Source: Syngnathus acus
Lineage: Eukaryota > Chordata > Actinopteri > Syngnathiformes > Syngnathidae
Assembly: GCF_901709675.1 (NCBI RefSeq)
Contig: NC_051106.1
Location: 8,752,001 to 8,816,000, forward strand
Direction: 5' to 3'
DNA length: 64,000 nucleotides
Position 1 is the first letter of the stretch, and every line of letters begins with the position of its first letter. Both the position numbers and the translations under genes were made by a program. Under the pieces are notes generated by a model. It was not told the origin of the DNA. It saw only the letters and a list, made by a program, of their open reading frames with translations, and did not search any database. Of the stretch, positions 11,759 through 25,300 are shown piece by piece.

Positions 11759-13411
11759 GTAAGCGGGAATTTTGTGTTTACATTCCCTTCGCTCTCAAAC
11801 TTTGCGACGGGCTTTTTGCCATGTCTTTCGTGTACGACGTGATGGTGGTTCTGACAACCAGGTTGGATTTTTTCCCCCAAGTGTTTAACCCGGCTCTGGC
11901 TCCTATTTCTCCCCGGGTTGAGTGCATGGAATTCGGCGTGCACGCAAGCTCCCCCATGACTCTGTGGGGTTTCTCCTGTTGTGTTCAGGTAACTTTGGAC
12001 ATTATATTCTCACCTTGTCGTGAGTCATCGGAGCGTCCGTCCCATGTTAATTGCATGTCTTAAAATTCCCATGCAAAAATTGCTTGTTTCGTTGCGCCTG
12101 AAGTTACACGTGTCGTGGTGGGTTTGGATGCAAGTCGTATAAAATCCCACTCTTTTTCACCACACTCGAACGCCACATACAGTTAAACCTGCAGGTGTGT
12201 CCGACTGCCACATGCGTGTTTCCTCCAATTATGTTGTTTTAATGATGTGCGTGGGTGCATTTGCATGCATGCGCGTGCGTGAGGGGGGGGGGGGGGTGAT
12301 GTTTATGGCGATTCCTTGTCAAATCCTGTGAGGTGGGGGTCAGTCACTAGGTCTCCTCTCTGGAATTCTCCTAGAATAGATTACACCACCCCCCTCCTGC
12401 ACACACACACACGGAAAATGACTGACATATTCAGCCAGCGCAAGAAAACAAAACTGGCCTTTGGTGAGTCTCCTTCCTGGCATCTTCATGGATTTGTCTC
12501 TTGAGATGATGGGAACCTCAATGTGTGTGTGTGTGCAGTAATTTGAGCCTGTCTGGACCTTGCAATTGTGAAGGCCACAAAGACCACTCAGGCTGTGTTC
12601 TTTTAAGGTGTGTGTGTGTGTATATGTTGGGGGTGGAAGTGTGTTCCTGTTTAACACAAAGATCAAAGTATCAGTAAAGTGCTGCCGTGGTGTGTTTAAG
12701 GCTCGTTAGTGGTGGGAAACAAGATGTAAACAAGCATGTGAGTTTGTGTACAGAGCCGCTGTCAACTTTTTCTTAAATCCACTGGGAATGCCTATGACAC
12801 CATTCAAAGAGACAGATCGGGAGACCCAAAGGATGGCGACCTCCTATCTGGATTTATTTGCCGTACCACTTTTCCTCTTGGCCAGCTCCCTTTAGAAGTG
12901 TTGGAATTTGGATTAACGCCTAATAAGTACAAGTGGAAACAAAAAGTAATACTGTACGTTTATTTACAGGATGACATAACAGCTAACTTGTTGCGACGTA
13001 TTTCGGTGGCTAACAGTTGTTATGTAACGCGGCCCGTAATGGGGGAATAATCGAGGCGGGGCACTGTTTAAACTCAAATGGACACCGCACCCTTGGGATT
13101 AAACCAGCACCCCTCCCAGATTTGTAATTTGTCCAACATAGTTGCTACAAACAATGTATGTTTTGTAAATAACTTGAATTGTGCCACCCGCTGTGAATTG
13201 TGGAGCTCTCCGCCCGCTCTTAAACGGGCAACGATTGCGAAGCTGTTGGCTGACTCATCAGTGTGTAGCACAGGGTGACAATTGTGTCTGGCGTCTTTCG
13301 GAGACGTCGGAGTCATTCACATTTCCCGGTAGAATGTGTGTGGGGGGTCGGCTCGTCTTCCATGCAGTGCTGCTGGCTGCTAAAAATGAAGATGTGAAAA
13401 GCGAAGTTACA

Positions 13412-13436
13412 GAGTGTGTGTGTGTGTGTGTGTGTT
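13412..13436. repeat. (GT)n microsatellite
   Basis: Around eleven uninterrupted GT units in ppp2r3a intron 1. Confidence 0.9.
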
Positions 13437-16400
13437 GTTGGCTGTATAAACACAGTGGCTAATCATCGTCTGTGTCAGCAAGAGGTCTTTGTTTACATTT
13501 TTTAGCATTGTGTTAAATGAAATTTTCGACGTCAAAAATACGCAAAGTAGAGTATAATTTGGGGCTACTTTACTTTTCTCGGCTCATGACACACACACAG
13601 GTTCCAGTTCCAAAACACAAAGGGGTGATTCATACATGTGTGTGTAGGAGGTTGACTCCTTGGCTCTTCCTTTTAAATCACCTTCAAAGTGCCGTGAGAT
13701 CTGCCTTGGGAAAGACGGTGAAGGAAAGAATGAATGGAAACAGGCTGAGGGAGGTAAATAAGTGGGACCCAAAAAAAAAAAAAATCACTCACTGTTCCCT
13801 CATTGACTGGCTCCATTGTGGCGATTGGTCGCCGGGGTCTGAATGTCAGCGCTTCTCGTCCGTCCCTGCACTCTGGAATGCGTTGCTCTGTGTATGCGTG
13901 ACGAGTCGCTCGCTTTTGATTGTGTTGTGTTGTCCACACTGGCTCTCTTTGTCCACACCACACACACACACACCCGCAGTGAGTATCTGAACCCAACATT
14001 CCTCCCACTTCGGCCTCCACTTGCCAAGAAGGGAAAAAAAAAGCAGTAAATAGCAGTACCATTCACGGTCATGTTGGTGTGGTTTCTCCCCGGCCCCCAC
14101 TTTAAGACACGGCCGGCTAAAAATATTTTATTGCCGTTTTTTTTTATGAGTCTTACTCCCTCTGTCGCTTTCTGGGCGCTTATTACGTCTCTCATGCATA
14201 AAACATCATTTCCTATGCCTGAAGACAAAGTCTGTTTTTTTTTAAAAATTTCCTTCCATTGATAACTCGCGATTGATGGGAAGTCAGTTGCTGTTCCACT
14301 CCAAGCCAGCGGGTTTATAATTAAAGAATAATCAAGTTAAAGTATCACAAATTGTGATTTCAAGCAAACATCGCTGTCTTCTGTGCTTAGCGCTAGCCAA
14401 AGCTAGCAGTCCCAAAAAGCTAATCAAATTACATAATGTGATTGTGTCGTCGCTTACGGCTTTTCTCCAGTGGACAATTCAAACTTTGTTCTGCCCTTTT
14501 ATTTCATCTCAAGCGTGAGCATTTGAACAACTAATTGCTGCAAACTCATCTACTAATGTTAAAGGCAACGCTAACTACCTTCAGATTATGTCAACCTTGC
14601 CCTGCAGTGGCTTGAGATTCTTTTTTAATTTTTTTTTATCGGAGAAGAAACGAGAAAGGCCGATGGATGCCCCCCGGGCCTTACCACATCCTGAGTTGTG
14701 TAACAGACGCGCTGCGACCGTCTGGACGAAAATGACACGAGGCCACGGGCTGCTTTTACTGCCCGCTGTGGCGAGACCATTCGTCTCATTCTCCACCGCA
14801 GTAGCAAAAAAAAAAAAAAAAATGGAAAGGAAGAGTGATACAACAGAGTAGGAAAGATCTACGATGGAGACAAATCTTGTTTGACCGCAGAGGTCCTCGT
14901 CAAGCTTCGCTCTTTGTTATGCCAGTCAGCATCTGAGGGCAATGCGAGCCGCCGAGGTTCTTAAGTACATTCACACGTGAGTCTAACTTGGAGTCCCAAA
15001 CCTTTCCAGAGACTTTTATTGACAAGATGAAGACGTGGCGTTAATTAGTTCAATTGTTTTGAACTGGCTAAAGATCGCAGGAAGGGCCTTGAACGCACGC
15101 TGTCGACAAACGGCGCAGCAATTATCCACGCGGGGAGGCGATGATGCACTCTGGATGATGGATGTCCGAGTCAACATTTCTGACAAATGTTGAGGAGAAA
15201 AAAAAAAATATATGGGAAAATAAAAGACGTGTCCCATTAAAAGTAGCACAAATGGAAAACATTGTTGTGCACTGAGATGTGTTTTGCATTTTGTGGGAAT
15301 TTCATCAATGCATCCTTGAGGTTGCCATGGTTGCAGACACTGCCGGACCCCCTCCCCTGTTAAGATGTGCAAGAACTGACGTCAGATGCGAGCATCAGAG
15401 GAACTTTGAAGGCTCGTGCGTGAGTCATTTTGGAGGCTGACGAAATCCTGACACAAAGCTCCTTTTCTTCTTTTTGGTGCCATCAAATCGCTTTTGCAGA
15501 ATGAGGAGTTTCAACAGGAAGATTTCGATAAAGGCGAGCTGGCAAGCTTTTTGGGCCTCGTATGTGTGATGAAGACGTCTTGACTCCGATCAAGTCGATG
15601 AATCACTGCCTACGCTGTGAACTTCCTGAAAACTGAAATAAATCACGCGTTTGTCGATGCACACATTCCTTCTGCACAATTTTGAAGGTCTTTTCTTCCT
15701 TTGGTGGTTTTTCATTTCAACCCAGCTGTTTTCTCAACCCCCCCTCCCCCTTGTGTGACATTTGGAAAGTTTCCTTTAAAATCCCCTCGACATTTGCGTG
15801 GAAAAATTGTTTCCCCTGCTTCCCACCCAGCTGTTTTTAAAAGCAACCGCGAGAACGCCTAATAACAGTTTGCCGCTTATCCACATTCTCAACTTCACGC
15901 AAAACAGTTCGTTCCACAGTGGATGAGTTAGCTTAGCCTTGACGCTAGCTCTTCAATTGCTAGCTAATTGCGACATTAGCTTAGCTGTCCTTGTCACAGC
16001 ACAGGATAATCTCTCAAGATAATCTTTTAGAGAATTCTGAGAATGGGAATCCTCAAATTTGACCTGATAGCCTTGAATTACTTTAAGCTAGCGCTAGCCA
16101 AAACACACAAAACAAAATTCCAGCTCCTGTAGCGGGAAATCGCTAAGACTGAATTTCTTAAAGACAAAGGAGCTTGTTATTGTGTCGATTGTTGCATTGT
16201 AAGGAGAAATGATTTCAACTCCGACCGCCCACATCATGGCTGACGGCGTGTTTTTGCTCTGCGGATGGCGACTCATCTGCTCTGCCAGTTGGTCAACCGC
16301 TTGCGGCTGAGCCAGAGCTGCGGGAAGCGACTACGCGGTTATGCCCGGGCTGCGTACCGACACCCATCTTAAAAGTCGCAACGTAGTTCTGGGATTTTAC

Positions 16401-19400
16401 GAGATAAAATGACAGCCATCCAGTTTTTTTTCTCGCAAGCCTTTTTGACGGCCTCCTAGTTGGAGGTTAAACCAATGAAGGAACAAACATCACTTGGACT
16501 GTGTTGATGTGGTACATGTGTTGTCATGACTCTGTAATTTCATCTTGGTCGCGTTGTGATTATGCAGTGATATACTGGAGACAATTCAAACTTGCAGTCA
16601 TGGGAACCAGAATATAAAATAGTTTTCTGGGTCGTTGTTTTCTTCTTGTGTAGGGCCTGACCAATGGAGGCCATTTTGGTTTTAGGGTCCCAGCGGATCT
16701 TTAAAAAGTCTTAAGTTAATGAATCTAAAAACAAGACCTTAATTGCCATTGAGAATGTCTTTTAAAAAGTCTTTCAAATTGTCCAATTGAGACCCAAGCA
16801 GGTGTCCTAAACGTCGGCGACGCTGACTAATAAAGCTATTTTGGTCTTTGTCCTTTACCGACGTCAACATTTGATGATCATCTGGAGGATTGGCGATAAA
16901 AGCGGAGCGCTCTAGCCTGCTCCTCGCTGCTTTAATTGTTGTCGACGAGAACTCGGTTGGAGAAGAGTCTCGACCAAAATAAGCAGCCTTGAAATATCAC
17001 CAATTTGTCTCGGCTTAAGTTCAAAGCATACTTTTAGCGCAGAGCTCCATCTTTTGTCTGCAAGACTCCAACTACGAATTTGAGACAGCGGTCTGACCTT
17101 CGACCCTTTCGACTGACTGTCGCAGCTTTTTTGTGTTATGAACTTGCGTCACGCCATCAAACTCATTGAAGGCTCTGCCTGTCAAAGTCATTCCGAGCAT
17201 TTTGACCCCCCCTCCCTCTTCCTCGGAGGCTTTGGGCCAGCCAGGCGATTCCATTGAAAGCGAGAGAAGGTGATCTGAGGTATCCATCATTTAGGCTGAA
17301 TCAGGCTACTGAGGCTACCTTATCCTCTCTGGCGTCAGCTCCTATTCATAGGCCCCCAAAAAGTTGATCCCCCCCCTCCCCAAACCGCCTCCTCCTCTCA
17401 GGGCTTGAACGTAAAGCTGTCGTATATATTAATCACACTCTTGACGGGGTTGCCAGACGAACGGCGTTTTCCCTCGGGGGGGTTGTTTTCGTCTGTCGCC
17501 GGGTGCTTAGAAATTCGGCGGTGATGGATCGCAAATAGGAAAAGCCAGAGAAGACGTTTGTGGACTTCTTCTTTGTGGTCTCGACGTCGCTTTTGGAATG
17601 TGAGTACAAGGCGGATTTGCTTTTCCTATTATCGGACTTCGATGGGCTTTGTCAATTTTAATCATGGACGCTAAAACTTGCCCAATCTCAAACTGCGCCA
17701 GAAGGTAAAACAGTTTTGGGCTATTTGTAGGAATGCCCCATGCTCCGCAGTCTCCACTTTGCTGCAGCACTCCGGTTTCAAAAGTGAAGTACGGGAGGCC
17801 GTTGAAAAAGCAAGCACCCAATAGATTTCCTTTAAAGCACGTACCATGTTTTTGTAGACAGCTGAGGTCAGTCGGCACTTAAAGCAAGAGTTCCATTGAT
17901 CTCCATGCAAAGTATTTGAGGAAGCTGAGGTCATGTTGTGTGAGCTAAGGCATATTTTTCTTGCCTCATGCATTTTAGAGCCAGAATGGAATTGATTTGA
18001 ACGGACGGGCCCCTTTGCTTAATTGTCGTGAGGTTCTACCAGTTTCGATTTTTGCAGTAGCCGCCTTCGGTTCGCATTGCACTGAGCGTGCAAGATGGCG
18101 AGCAGTTCGTTGTGAAGTTCTTGACGTTATGCTAATGTTGCAAGTTTGAGACACAAACTTTGGTGTGAGTGGGTGTTTTGTTTTGTTTTTTTTGCTCCAG
18201 CCGCGTGTAGGCGTTGGAATACTGTGTACTCGGCCTGACTTATATGGCCTTCAATAAAAAGTCCGATTTTAACACGCTACAGTTTTTTTTTTTATCTTGA
18301 CACACAAATGTGCATATTTAATCATCATTTTTTTTACTTGACGTTGGCTGTGGCGATCCATAGTATGTTTTCCGTGTGTGTGTCCGTTTGCAATGAGTCA
18401 CTGCCGTTGCAACCATTGTCTTTGTTCTCCTGTCACGCCAGCCCACTATCCTTTTCCTCCAGGTGTCAAAAACATGCCAGAAGCGTGTTTGCCTTCTTGC
18501 GTGTGCGTGGGTACGTACGTGAGCCTGAGTGTGTGTGTGTGTCAATTCCTGCACTTGCATTTACAGTACATACTGTATCCCCCCCCCCCATGAGATCACG
18601 ATGCTGAGAGCAGGCATGCCTATCGAGTGTGTGTGTGTGATGAGAGCAGACCCCCCCCCCCCCCCATGAGAGTCCTTGTGTCACATAAACGACGTCCAAT
18701 AAGCCATCTTCAGACATAAATCTTTGCCATTTGTGGGGCCGCATTACAAACAGATATGCGCAGCCATCAGCGCTCTCCGTTTACTGGATGCTAACCGTGA
18801 TTCAGTCCAAAGCCATTTGTAACATAGCTAGCAAGTTAGCTTAGTATTCCTGCAGTGAGGAAAACGCCAAGACTCAGTTACTGCTCAACAAGGATGCAAA
18901 TTTAGTTTTTTTTTTGGACCAGCTCGCAGCTGATTAAAATAATCGCGCTAGCATCTTGATGGTGGTGAAGCCGTTTATATTCTGAGGCATCCTTGACACG
19001 TAATTCATCGTCCGACTCCAAATTGATCTCGCATAGGCCAAATTGACGCTGGAATGTCTTCCTGCATGTAACGTTGACACCGCACATCCCTTCTTGTGTG
19101 TCTTTTCATGTGCTTCCTTTCTGATGTCTATTTAATGACACCAAGCTAAAGCTCAGCAGATGGCAATTAGAGCGGGCACAAGTCGAGACTTTATATGAGC
19201 ATTTTTTTTGACGAATTGCGGCTGACGATGAAAGACTTGTTTCTTCTCAAAGTTACATACAAGCGAGCCTACAAATGGTTACAATACAGACACACAAACG
19301 CACACACACAATGCCACATCCTCTGTTACTGGGCTATTTTCTTCCCCGGTGTTTAGAGGCTATTCTCGGACTAGTGTTTGTGCATGTGACCCAAGTTGCG

Positions 19401-19933
19401 CCCCCCCCACCTTCCTGAGCAAAATGTCCGTCTGGCTTTTCATCTCAATTCATGTACGTGTGTGTGTTTTCATACGTGTGTGTTGATCACAAGTGAGCAA
19501 GGCGATGTTGACACCTTCTGCTCCGTATCACACCTCAGCGTCTTTTGTCTGTCTCCAGCCCCTGAAGGGCATTCCTCATCTTTTTGTTCTCGAATGATGA
19601 ATTCCAGGTTTTGGAGGACATTTTCCTTCGACATTTTAAAGGTACTGAGATTATTTCACGGATTGCCGGATGCCGTTCCAATCGTAAATGTCTGAAAAGT
19701 TTGACGCCGGCGAGTCCCAATTTAGATTTTGGGTGGGATGAGGGTGCTGGAACATGATGGCTCTCCCCGCCGTCTCCATGGCAACGGGCGGTGGCGACAA
19801 GGGGTTTGCGGTTAGAAACCCTAATCTGCTCCTCATATGACCCTCTGATGGACGGCAACAGCAGTCCATACACACACACACCAACACACACTCGCTTCAC
19901 TGGCGCAGTCTAAACATGCGCTTATATGGATTC

Positions 19934-20737
19934 TACCGTAATTTTCGGACTATAAGTCGCACCGGAGTATAAGTCGCACCAGCCATAAAATGCCCAAAAA
20001 TGTGAAAAAAAACATATATAAGTCGCTCCGGAGTATAAGTCGCATTTTGGGGGGCAATTTATTCGACAAAATCCAACACCAAGAACAGACATGAACAAGC
20101 AACAACAGGCTAAACGATACGGTATGCTAACGTGACAAACACAAACGAGGAGCTGAGAACGGGCCTGACGTAACATTCAGTTATTTAAAAAAAACTATTA
20201 CATAAATAACACGTTTATAAAACCATCTGTCACTCCAATTCATTAAATCCATCGATCGTCCTTTGTCAACAATGCCGTGTGCCGCGCCGCAGTTCAAATT
20301 ATTCCACAGGCCCATACAACGATATATAAACTATATTTTAAATAACTATCACATAAACAACAATATTATCAAACCATTTGTGTCACTCCAAATCATTAAA
20401 TCCATCGATCAAATTTCTCGTCCTTTATGTCATCCTGGTGACAGAGGACATGTCCAGAGGATATGGCGCTTTAAAGTGTTAATTACTTTGTTTGATTTTT
20501 TCTCTCTATTTTTCATGTTTTGAATATGTTCAAGATAAAGATATCAAAGCATGTGAAGTGATCAACTATACTAAAAATAACATGTGAAGTGGTCAACTAT
20601 ACTTGTAAGTAAGTGATGTGTTAATGATCAAGTAAAAATTTGTGAAAAAAAACATATATAAGTCGCTCCTGAGTATAAGTCGCCCCCCCACCCAAACTAT
20701 GAAAAAAACCGCGACTTATAGTCCGAAAATTACGGTA
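19934..20737. mobile_element. Non-autonomous DNA transposon with perfect 27-bp terminal inverted repeats
   Basis: The left end (19934-19960, taccgtaattttcggactat...) and the right end (20711-20737) are exact inverted copies over 27 bases. ATTC flanks both sides (19930-19933 and 20738-20741), a possible 4-bp target duplication. An alternative is a TA duplication with the element two bases shorter at each end. A subterminal block (gtgaaaaaaaacatatataa...gagtataagtcgc) at about 20003-20042 recurs in direct orientation at 20641-20683. There is no transposase-like reading frame. The perfect ends suggest a fairly recent insertion. The superfamily is not assigned. Confidence 0.85.
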
Positions 20738-22062
20738 ATTCATTTCTGACAATGTCAGAAGACCTGTTCTTCTTTCTTTTCCTCCAAATGTCGTGCAGAA
20801 TACACCACGTGTCACGTTTTTTAAGAGGCCACTTGCGAATGGCCGTGCTGCATCTGCAGTCGGGGCCATGAAGTGGTTTTTGGGACTGGAGATTGTCAAA
20901 GCTGAGCTCTCTGCTCATTTACTCAGTCAGGGAAAGTTAAAAGGAGCTTGGATGCACTTGAAAGAAAAGGCTTCGTCAGCAGTCTCGAGGAGCCGTTCAT
21001 AAATAATTTTTAATAAAGAAAAAAAATAGACGGACGGATTCATGTTTACTTTGCTGCTGCTGCTTTTTTTTTTTTTGCACGCGCGGTCGCCCGCGTGTGC
21101 GTGTCTGTGCGCCTTTTAAGGCCTTTCAAGATAAGAAAAGCTGTGAGTCAGGCAGCCATGCAGCCGCCTAAAAACATCCTTTTCCTAGATGGTCCCCCTC
21201 ACTTCCCCAAAGAGTAAATTTGGTGCGTCTATCCGATCCGCAGTCAGTCCTTGGGGGCCGCTTGCTCATAATGAGGTGTGGAGCTATTCACACGGTCTTT
21301 CTCCAGAGACCCGCGCGTGCGTGTGCGCGTGTCGGGATTCATAATAACGTTTCAACTCTCGTGCACAGCAGTTGCTCGGGTGGCTTCCAGCGTCCCGTTT
21401 ACGCATGTTGATTTATTATGTATGGGAATGTGCTGAGTCTGGGCAACTCTCGGGAAGAGAAGAGAAGGAAGCAAGAATGCGAGTGAGACAAATGCAATTT
21501 TCAAGCTACTGCAAAGATGATTGTCTATGTCATATTTCGAAACAGACCGTTTGGGCTACGATTTACATGACCCTTGACTTTAAAATGTGACTTGGGACAG
21601 ATGGAGTTTGATTGTCTTGTTGCAATTAAGAAAAAAAGAAGCCCTATGGCAAGACATATGCTAGCAATTGGTTTCAAATGTGTAACGTCGCAGGTATTTG
21701 TCCCATTTTATAGCTTTGTGATGACTACATGATAAGAATTTGGATTTCATTGCTCATCAGCATATCAAAGTTTTACAGTATTCACAATTGATAGACTAAT
21801 GACAGCCCCCCTGCATCCCCCCCCAGGTCAGAGAAGCCCAACACGAGAGGCTGGAGAAACGAGAGTGACGGCAGACTTCCAGACGCAACATAAGCAGAGC
21901 GAGCCAGAGCGAGAAGAGGGCAGTGGGCCATCTGCTCTCGCTCCCCTGCTATTCTGCAGCTGCGGCCGAGTCAGCGACTACGTCTCGGCTGCCTGGGGAC
22001 TTTTAAAAGGAGGAGAGAAAGGATTTCTTCCAGCCAGCCACGGACCGGCCAAGTCCGGAGCC

Positions 22063-22167
22063 ATGCTGAAGCCTCGCTGGCAGCGCCGGAGGCCCGCGGG
22101 GGGAAGGCTGAGAGCCCAGCTGGATGTTCCGCCGCCGCCGTCCTGCTTCGCTGTCATTAGTGGATAA
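22063..22167 (+). promoter_or_regulatory. Upstream ORF 1 in the PR130 5' UTR (34 codons)
   Basis: ATG at 22063 (gagccATGc) opens a 34-codon frame ending at TAA 22165-22167, wholly inside the 5' UTR of the PR130 mRNA. It begins MLKPRWQRRRPAGG. Upstream ORFs of this kind usually reduce translation of the main frame; that effect is inferred. Confidence 0.55.
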
Positions 22168-22321
22168 CGAGCTGCCGCGAGAGAGGAAGCGGAGAAGCGC
22201 CCCGTGGAGAACCTCGCAGCTGTTATTGAGATCCCCGAGTTCTTATGCCTCACCTTCGCAACGGGACTTTTTAAAAGTGGAAATTCGATTTTTTTTCTTC
22301 TTGTATGCCCTGACGGATTAG
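22124..22321 (+). promoter_or_regulatory. Upstream ORF 2 in the PR130 5' UTR (65 codons)
   Basis: ATG at 22124 overlaps the first upstream ORF in another frame and runs 65 codons to TAG, ending only 19 bases before the PR130 start at 22341. The peptide begins MFRRRRPASLSLVDNELPRE. A minimal ATG-CCC-TGA frame also lies near 22303. Together these would force ribosomes to reinitiate or leak past several starts. Confidence 0.55.
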
Positions 22322-22340
22322 TTGGGTGACATCGGTCACC

Positions 22341-25300
22341 ATGGCAGCAGCGTACCGTGTGGTGGTGAGCAGCGTGAGCTGCTACAACAGCGTGGTGGTG
22401 GACCGACGCAAGCATTCTCACGCTGTGCACTATTGCTCGGGCCCGTGCAGGACGCTCTCGCAGGGGCTGGAATGTTCCGTGGCCCATCACGGCACCTGCT
22501 CGGAGCTGCTGGTCGCGCCGGACTCGCCCTCCAGGTGCTTGAGCGCCCAACACCACGCTAGGACGAGTGACTGCGGTGCCCTGGAGAGGGCGGGGAGCAA
22601 CGGAAATTTCTATATCGGGGAAGAGGGCAACGCGTGGCGAGGAAAAAAGTTGCCCATTGGCGGAGGATCGACGGGCAACCTGAGCTGCGGCGGCTACGGA
22701 AGCCTCAAGGACATCACGGAAGAAGCCATCAATCTGGCCAGCGGGAAGCTCAAAGAGTTTTCCTTCGACAAGCTACGTCTCTCCTCTTCCAGCCACGTCA
22801 CTTTCCGGAAAGGTCGCAAAGTCCGCCCCGACTCCTTCAGCCGTCGCTCCACCGACCTGGAGATCATCTACGGCCACTTCAGCTCCAGTAACGCGTCGAC
22901 AAACAGCGTGGCCGTCGCGCCCGCCGACGAGAACTCGAAATTGAAGGGCGGTTCGTCGGCTATTACCAAAGTAAACAATTCAAGCGGTATCGGGTCGCTG
23001 GAGCAAAGTGTCAACACTCTGGCTTCTCTTTACCGCAACACTCTCGGGGAGGAGAACTTGATTGCTCGTCTGTTGGAGAAAACGTGGGGCGAGGCGGCTG
23101 CCGCCGGTGGCGGCGGCGGGGAGGACATTCGCGCCTGCCTCGACATCCTGCTCAAATGCTCGGAAGACCTGAAGAAGTGCACCGACATCATCAAGCAGTG
23201 CATCCGACGCAAGGCCGGCGGAGGTCCCCAGGATGGAGGTGCCAGTCCCGACAGCGTGTACCGGGCCTTGATGACCCGACTCAGCATGTATCTGAAGAGA
23301 CTACCTCTGGAGCTGGAAGGGATCGGAGGTGGCGGGCACGGCGATCTGACGGAGCTGGTCAACAGTCTCCACTCGCTCCAACAAGCGCCCTTCTCGCCTA
23401 TATTTGGCGGCGAGCAGCCTCCGCGTTACGAGGACGTGGTGCGCTCGCCTCCCAACGCAAAGCCCGCTCCTCACATTTCCGTCCAGAGCTCGCCACCCAA
23501 AGCACTCACCAACGGACTCCAGCATCCACACCCCCCTTCATCCATCACGCATCACAACCTGCTCCCCGCTCCCGTCACGAGTTCTCCGTCCAGTCCGACG
23601 CACTCTCCGTCCCGTCTCGGAGTCTCGCCGACGCCGCCTCCGGGATCCCCCATGGAGGCGCTTTACATCGAGGAGGAAGATGTCGATACAGGTAAGACAT
23701 CTGGATGGGTCGCATCTCAGAGAAACAAAATATGGAATGAATTTCTTTCTCGTTTAGACTCGTGCGGCATCGGCCACACCGCCGCGAGACCTTCGACGAA
23801 CGCTCCGGCGCACCGGAACGACGACATTGACAAACTGCTGATGGATTTGGAGAATCTTTCCCAGAGCATGAGCAACCCCAGGAGTACCGAGCCACCACTT
23901 CCGGTCAAGACCCGCAAGCGAGGCAGTGGCGGAGGCCTTGGGATGGCGTCCGCCGAAGCCCAGCCCAAAATCTCCCAGTTCCAAATCAAAACCAGCCACC
24001 CGACGGTGAACGGCACCAGTTCCAAAGCTCCTCAGGGAGAAAGCCGCAATGTTCTCGCAGGCGACGAGCCGGAGGACGGCGCCTTACTCTTGAGAATCTT
24101 GGAGAGCATTGAGAGTTTCGCCCAGGAGTTGGTTGACTCGGGGGCGGGGAGCACCGGGAGCGCCGAGAGGAGCAGCGGCAAGGAACGCGAGGTGATGAAG
24201 CTCCTGCAAGGTACGCTGGCCTCTGCCGGCAGGCCCGACCTTGACGGTTCCGCCGGACAAATTGATCCGGCGGGCCGTCCGGCGGAAACGGAAACCGCTC
24301 CGGCCGTACCTCCAAAGCTCTCCGCCCGAACACCCTCAGTTCCACCTGCCGTCACGCCGAAGGTTACGGCCGAAGACGTTCGCACGGCGACAACTGCACA
24401 TCCGCCGACCCCCGAGGCCGCATCGGCGAAAGCAAACGACAGCGTTTCCGAAGCCCCTTCGCTCCATCCCAAATCCTGCCTTGCGCCTCCTGCCGGTCTG
24501 GGGAACGACGCTGCGCCTAAAGTCCCGCCCACCAGCCCGACCGTGGTCGTCCAGAGAGATCCGGCCGGGGACGTTCCGGCTTTGAGGGAGACGGGCTCAA
24601 CTCTGCTCATCCAGCAGACTCCCGAAGTGATCAGGGTAAGCGTCAATCCTTTATTCTACTCTCTGGATTTGTCGTGTTACGAGAATTTTTTTTTGTAATT
24701 GCTGAGGCAGAACAGGATTGTTGACCATAATTGATAGTTGCTGATGAATAGCGGTAATTAGCGACTCGTCGGCGCTTCGACACGCTCAACGGAATGAATG
24801 TGAGAGCCTTGAAATATACATTTGGGGCACTCAAGCGATCTTGTTTGTGTTTGAAAAAAAATCTACACGGTGGCGCCTCATGTCCTGTTGATGTAAAAAA
24901 CATTTCGGAGGTTGCCATGGTTACTGACAGCCAGAACTCAACAATAACAGCACCTGAGTGCATCATTAACGTCTGATGATAATAACCGCTTCCAGGAATT
25001 TGTACAAATACTGGATAAGGGCTCGCTGCACATAAGTTAAAAAAAAATGATGTAAAATTGGCAAAATTAATAATAAATGAATCATTTATTTGCATTTTTT
25101 TACATTTATAATTTAATTCTGATTCATTTGTTGATCATCCAATTTAAAGTTACATAAATTGCTTATTTAACAAATTTTGATCATCAAATAATTATCAGGA
25201 AAAAATGTAATTCTATGAACTAAGTAACTACCTTTTTAAAGCATTTCCAAATTAAAAAACATTTTTTTTGCATGACTGTGACTGGTCGCGTCCCGTGACC

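Larger units (their letters stand above)
11759..21826 (+). other. ppp2r3a: ppp2r3a intron 1 (inferred)
   Basis: About 10 kb without a coding exon. Contents: a GT microsatellite near 13412-13436; a perfect CRE word TGACGTCA at 15377-15384; two C-runs, near 18580-18590 and 18650-18666, each followed by catgaga; and the 804-bp inverted-repeat element at 19934-20737. The acceptor at 21825-21826 follows a run of C (ccccccccag). Confidence 0.5.

Noticed and set aside
21978-22556. 192-codon open frame on the minus strand
   Set aside because: It lies opposite the PR130 5' UTR and start in GC-rich DNA, has no recognisable domain and no splice context. It is a composition effect.
24032-24646. 204-codon open frame on the minus strand
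   Set aside because: Antisense to the PR130 coding exon; Ala/Ser/Gly-rich, as expected for the complement of this GC-rich frame.
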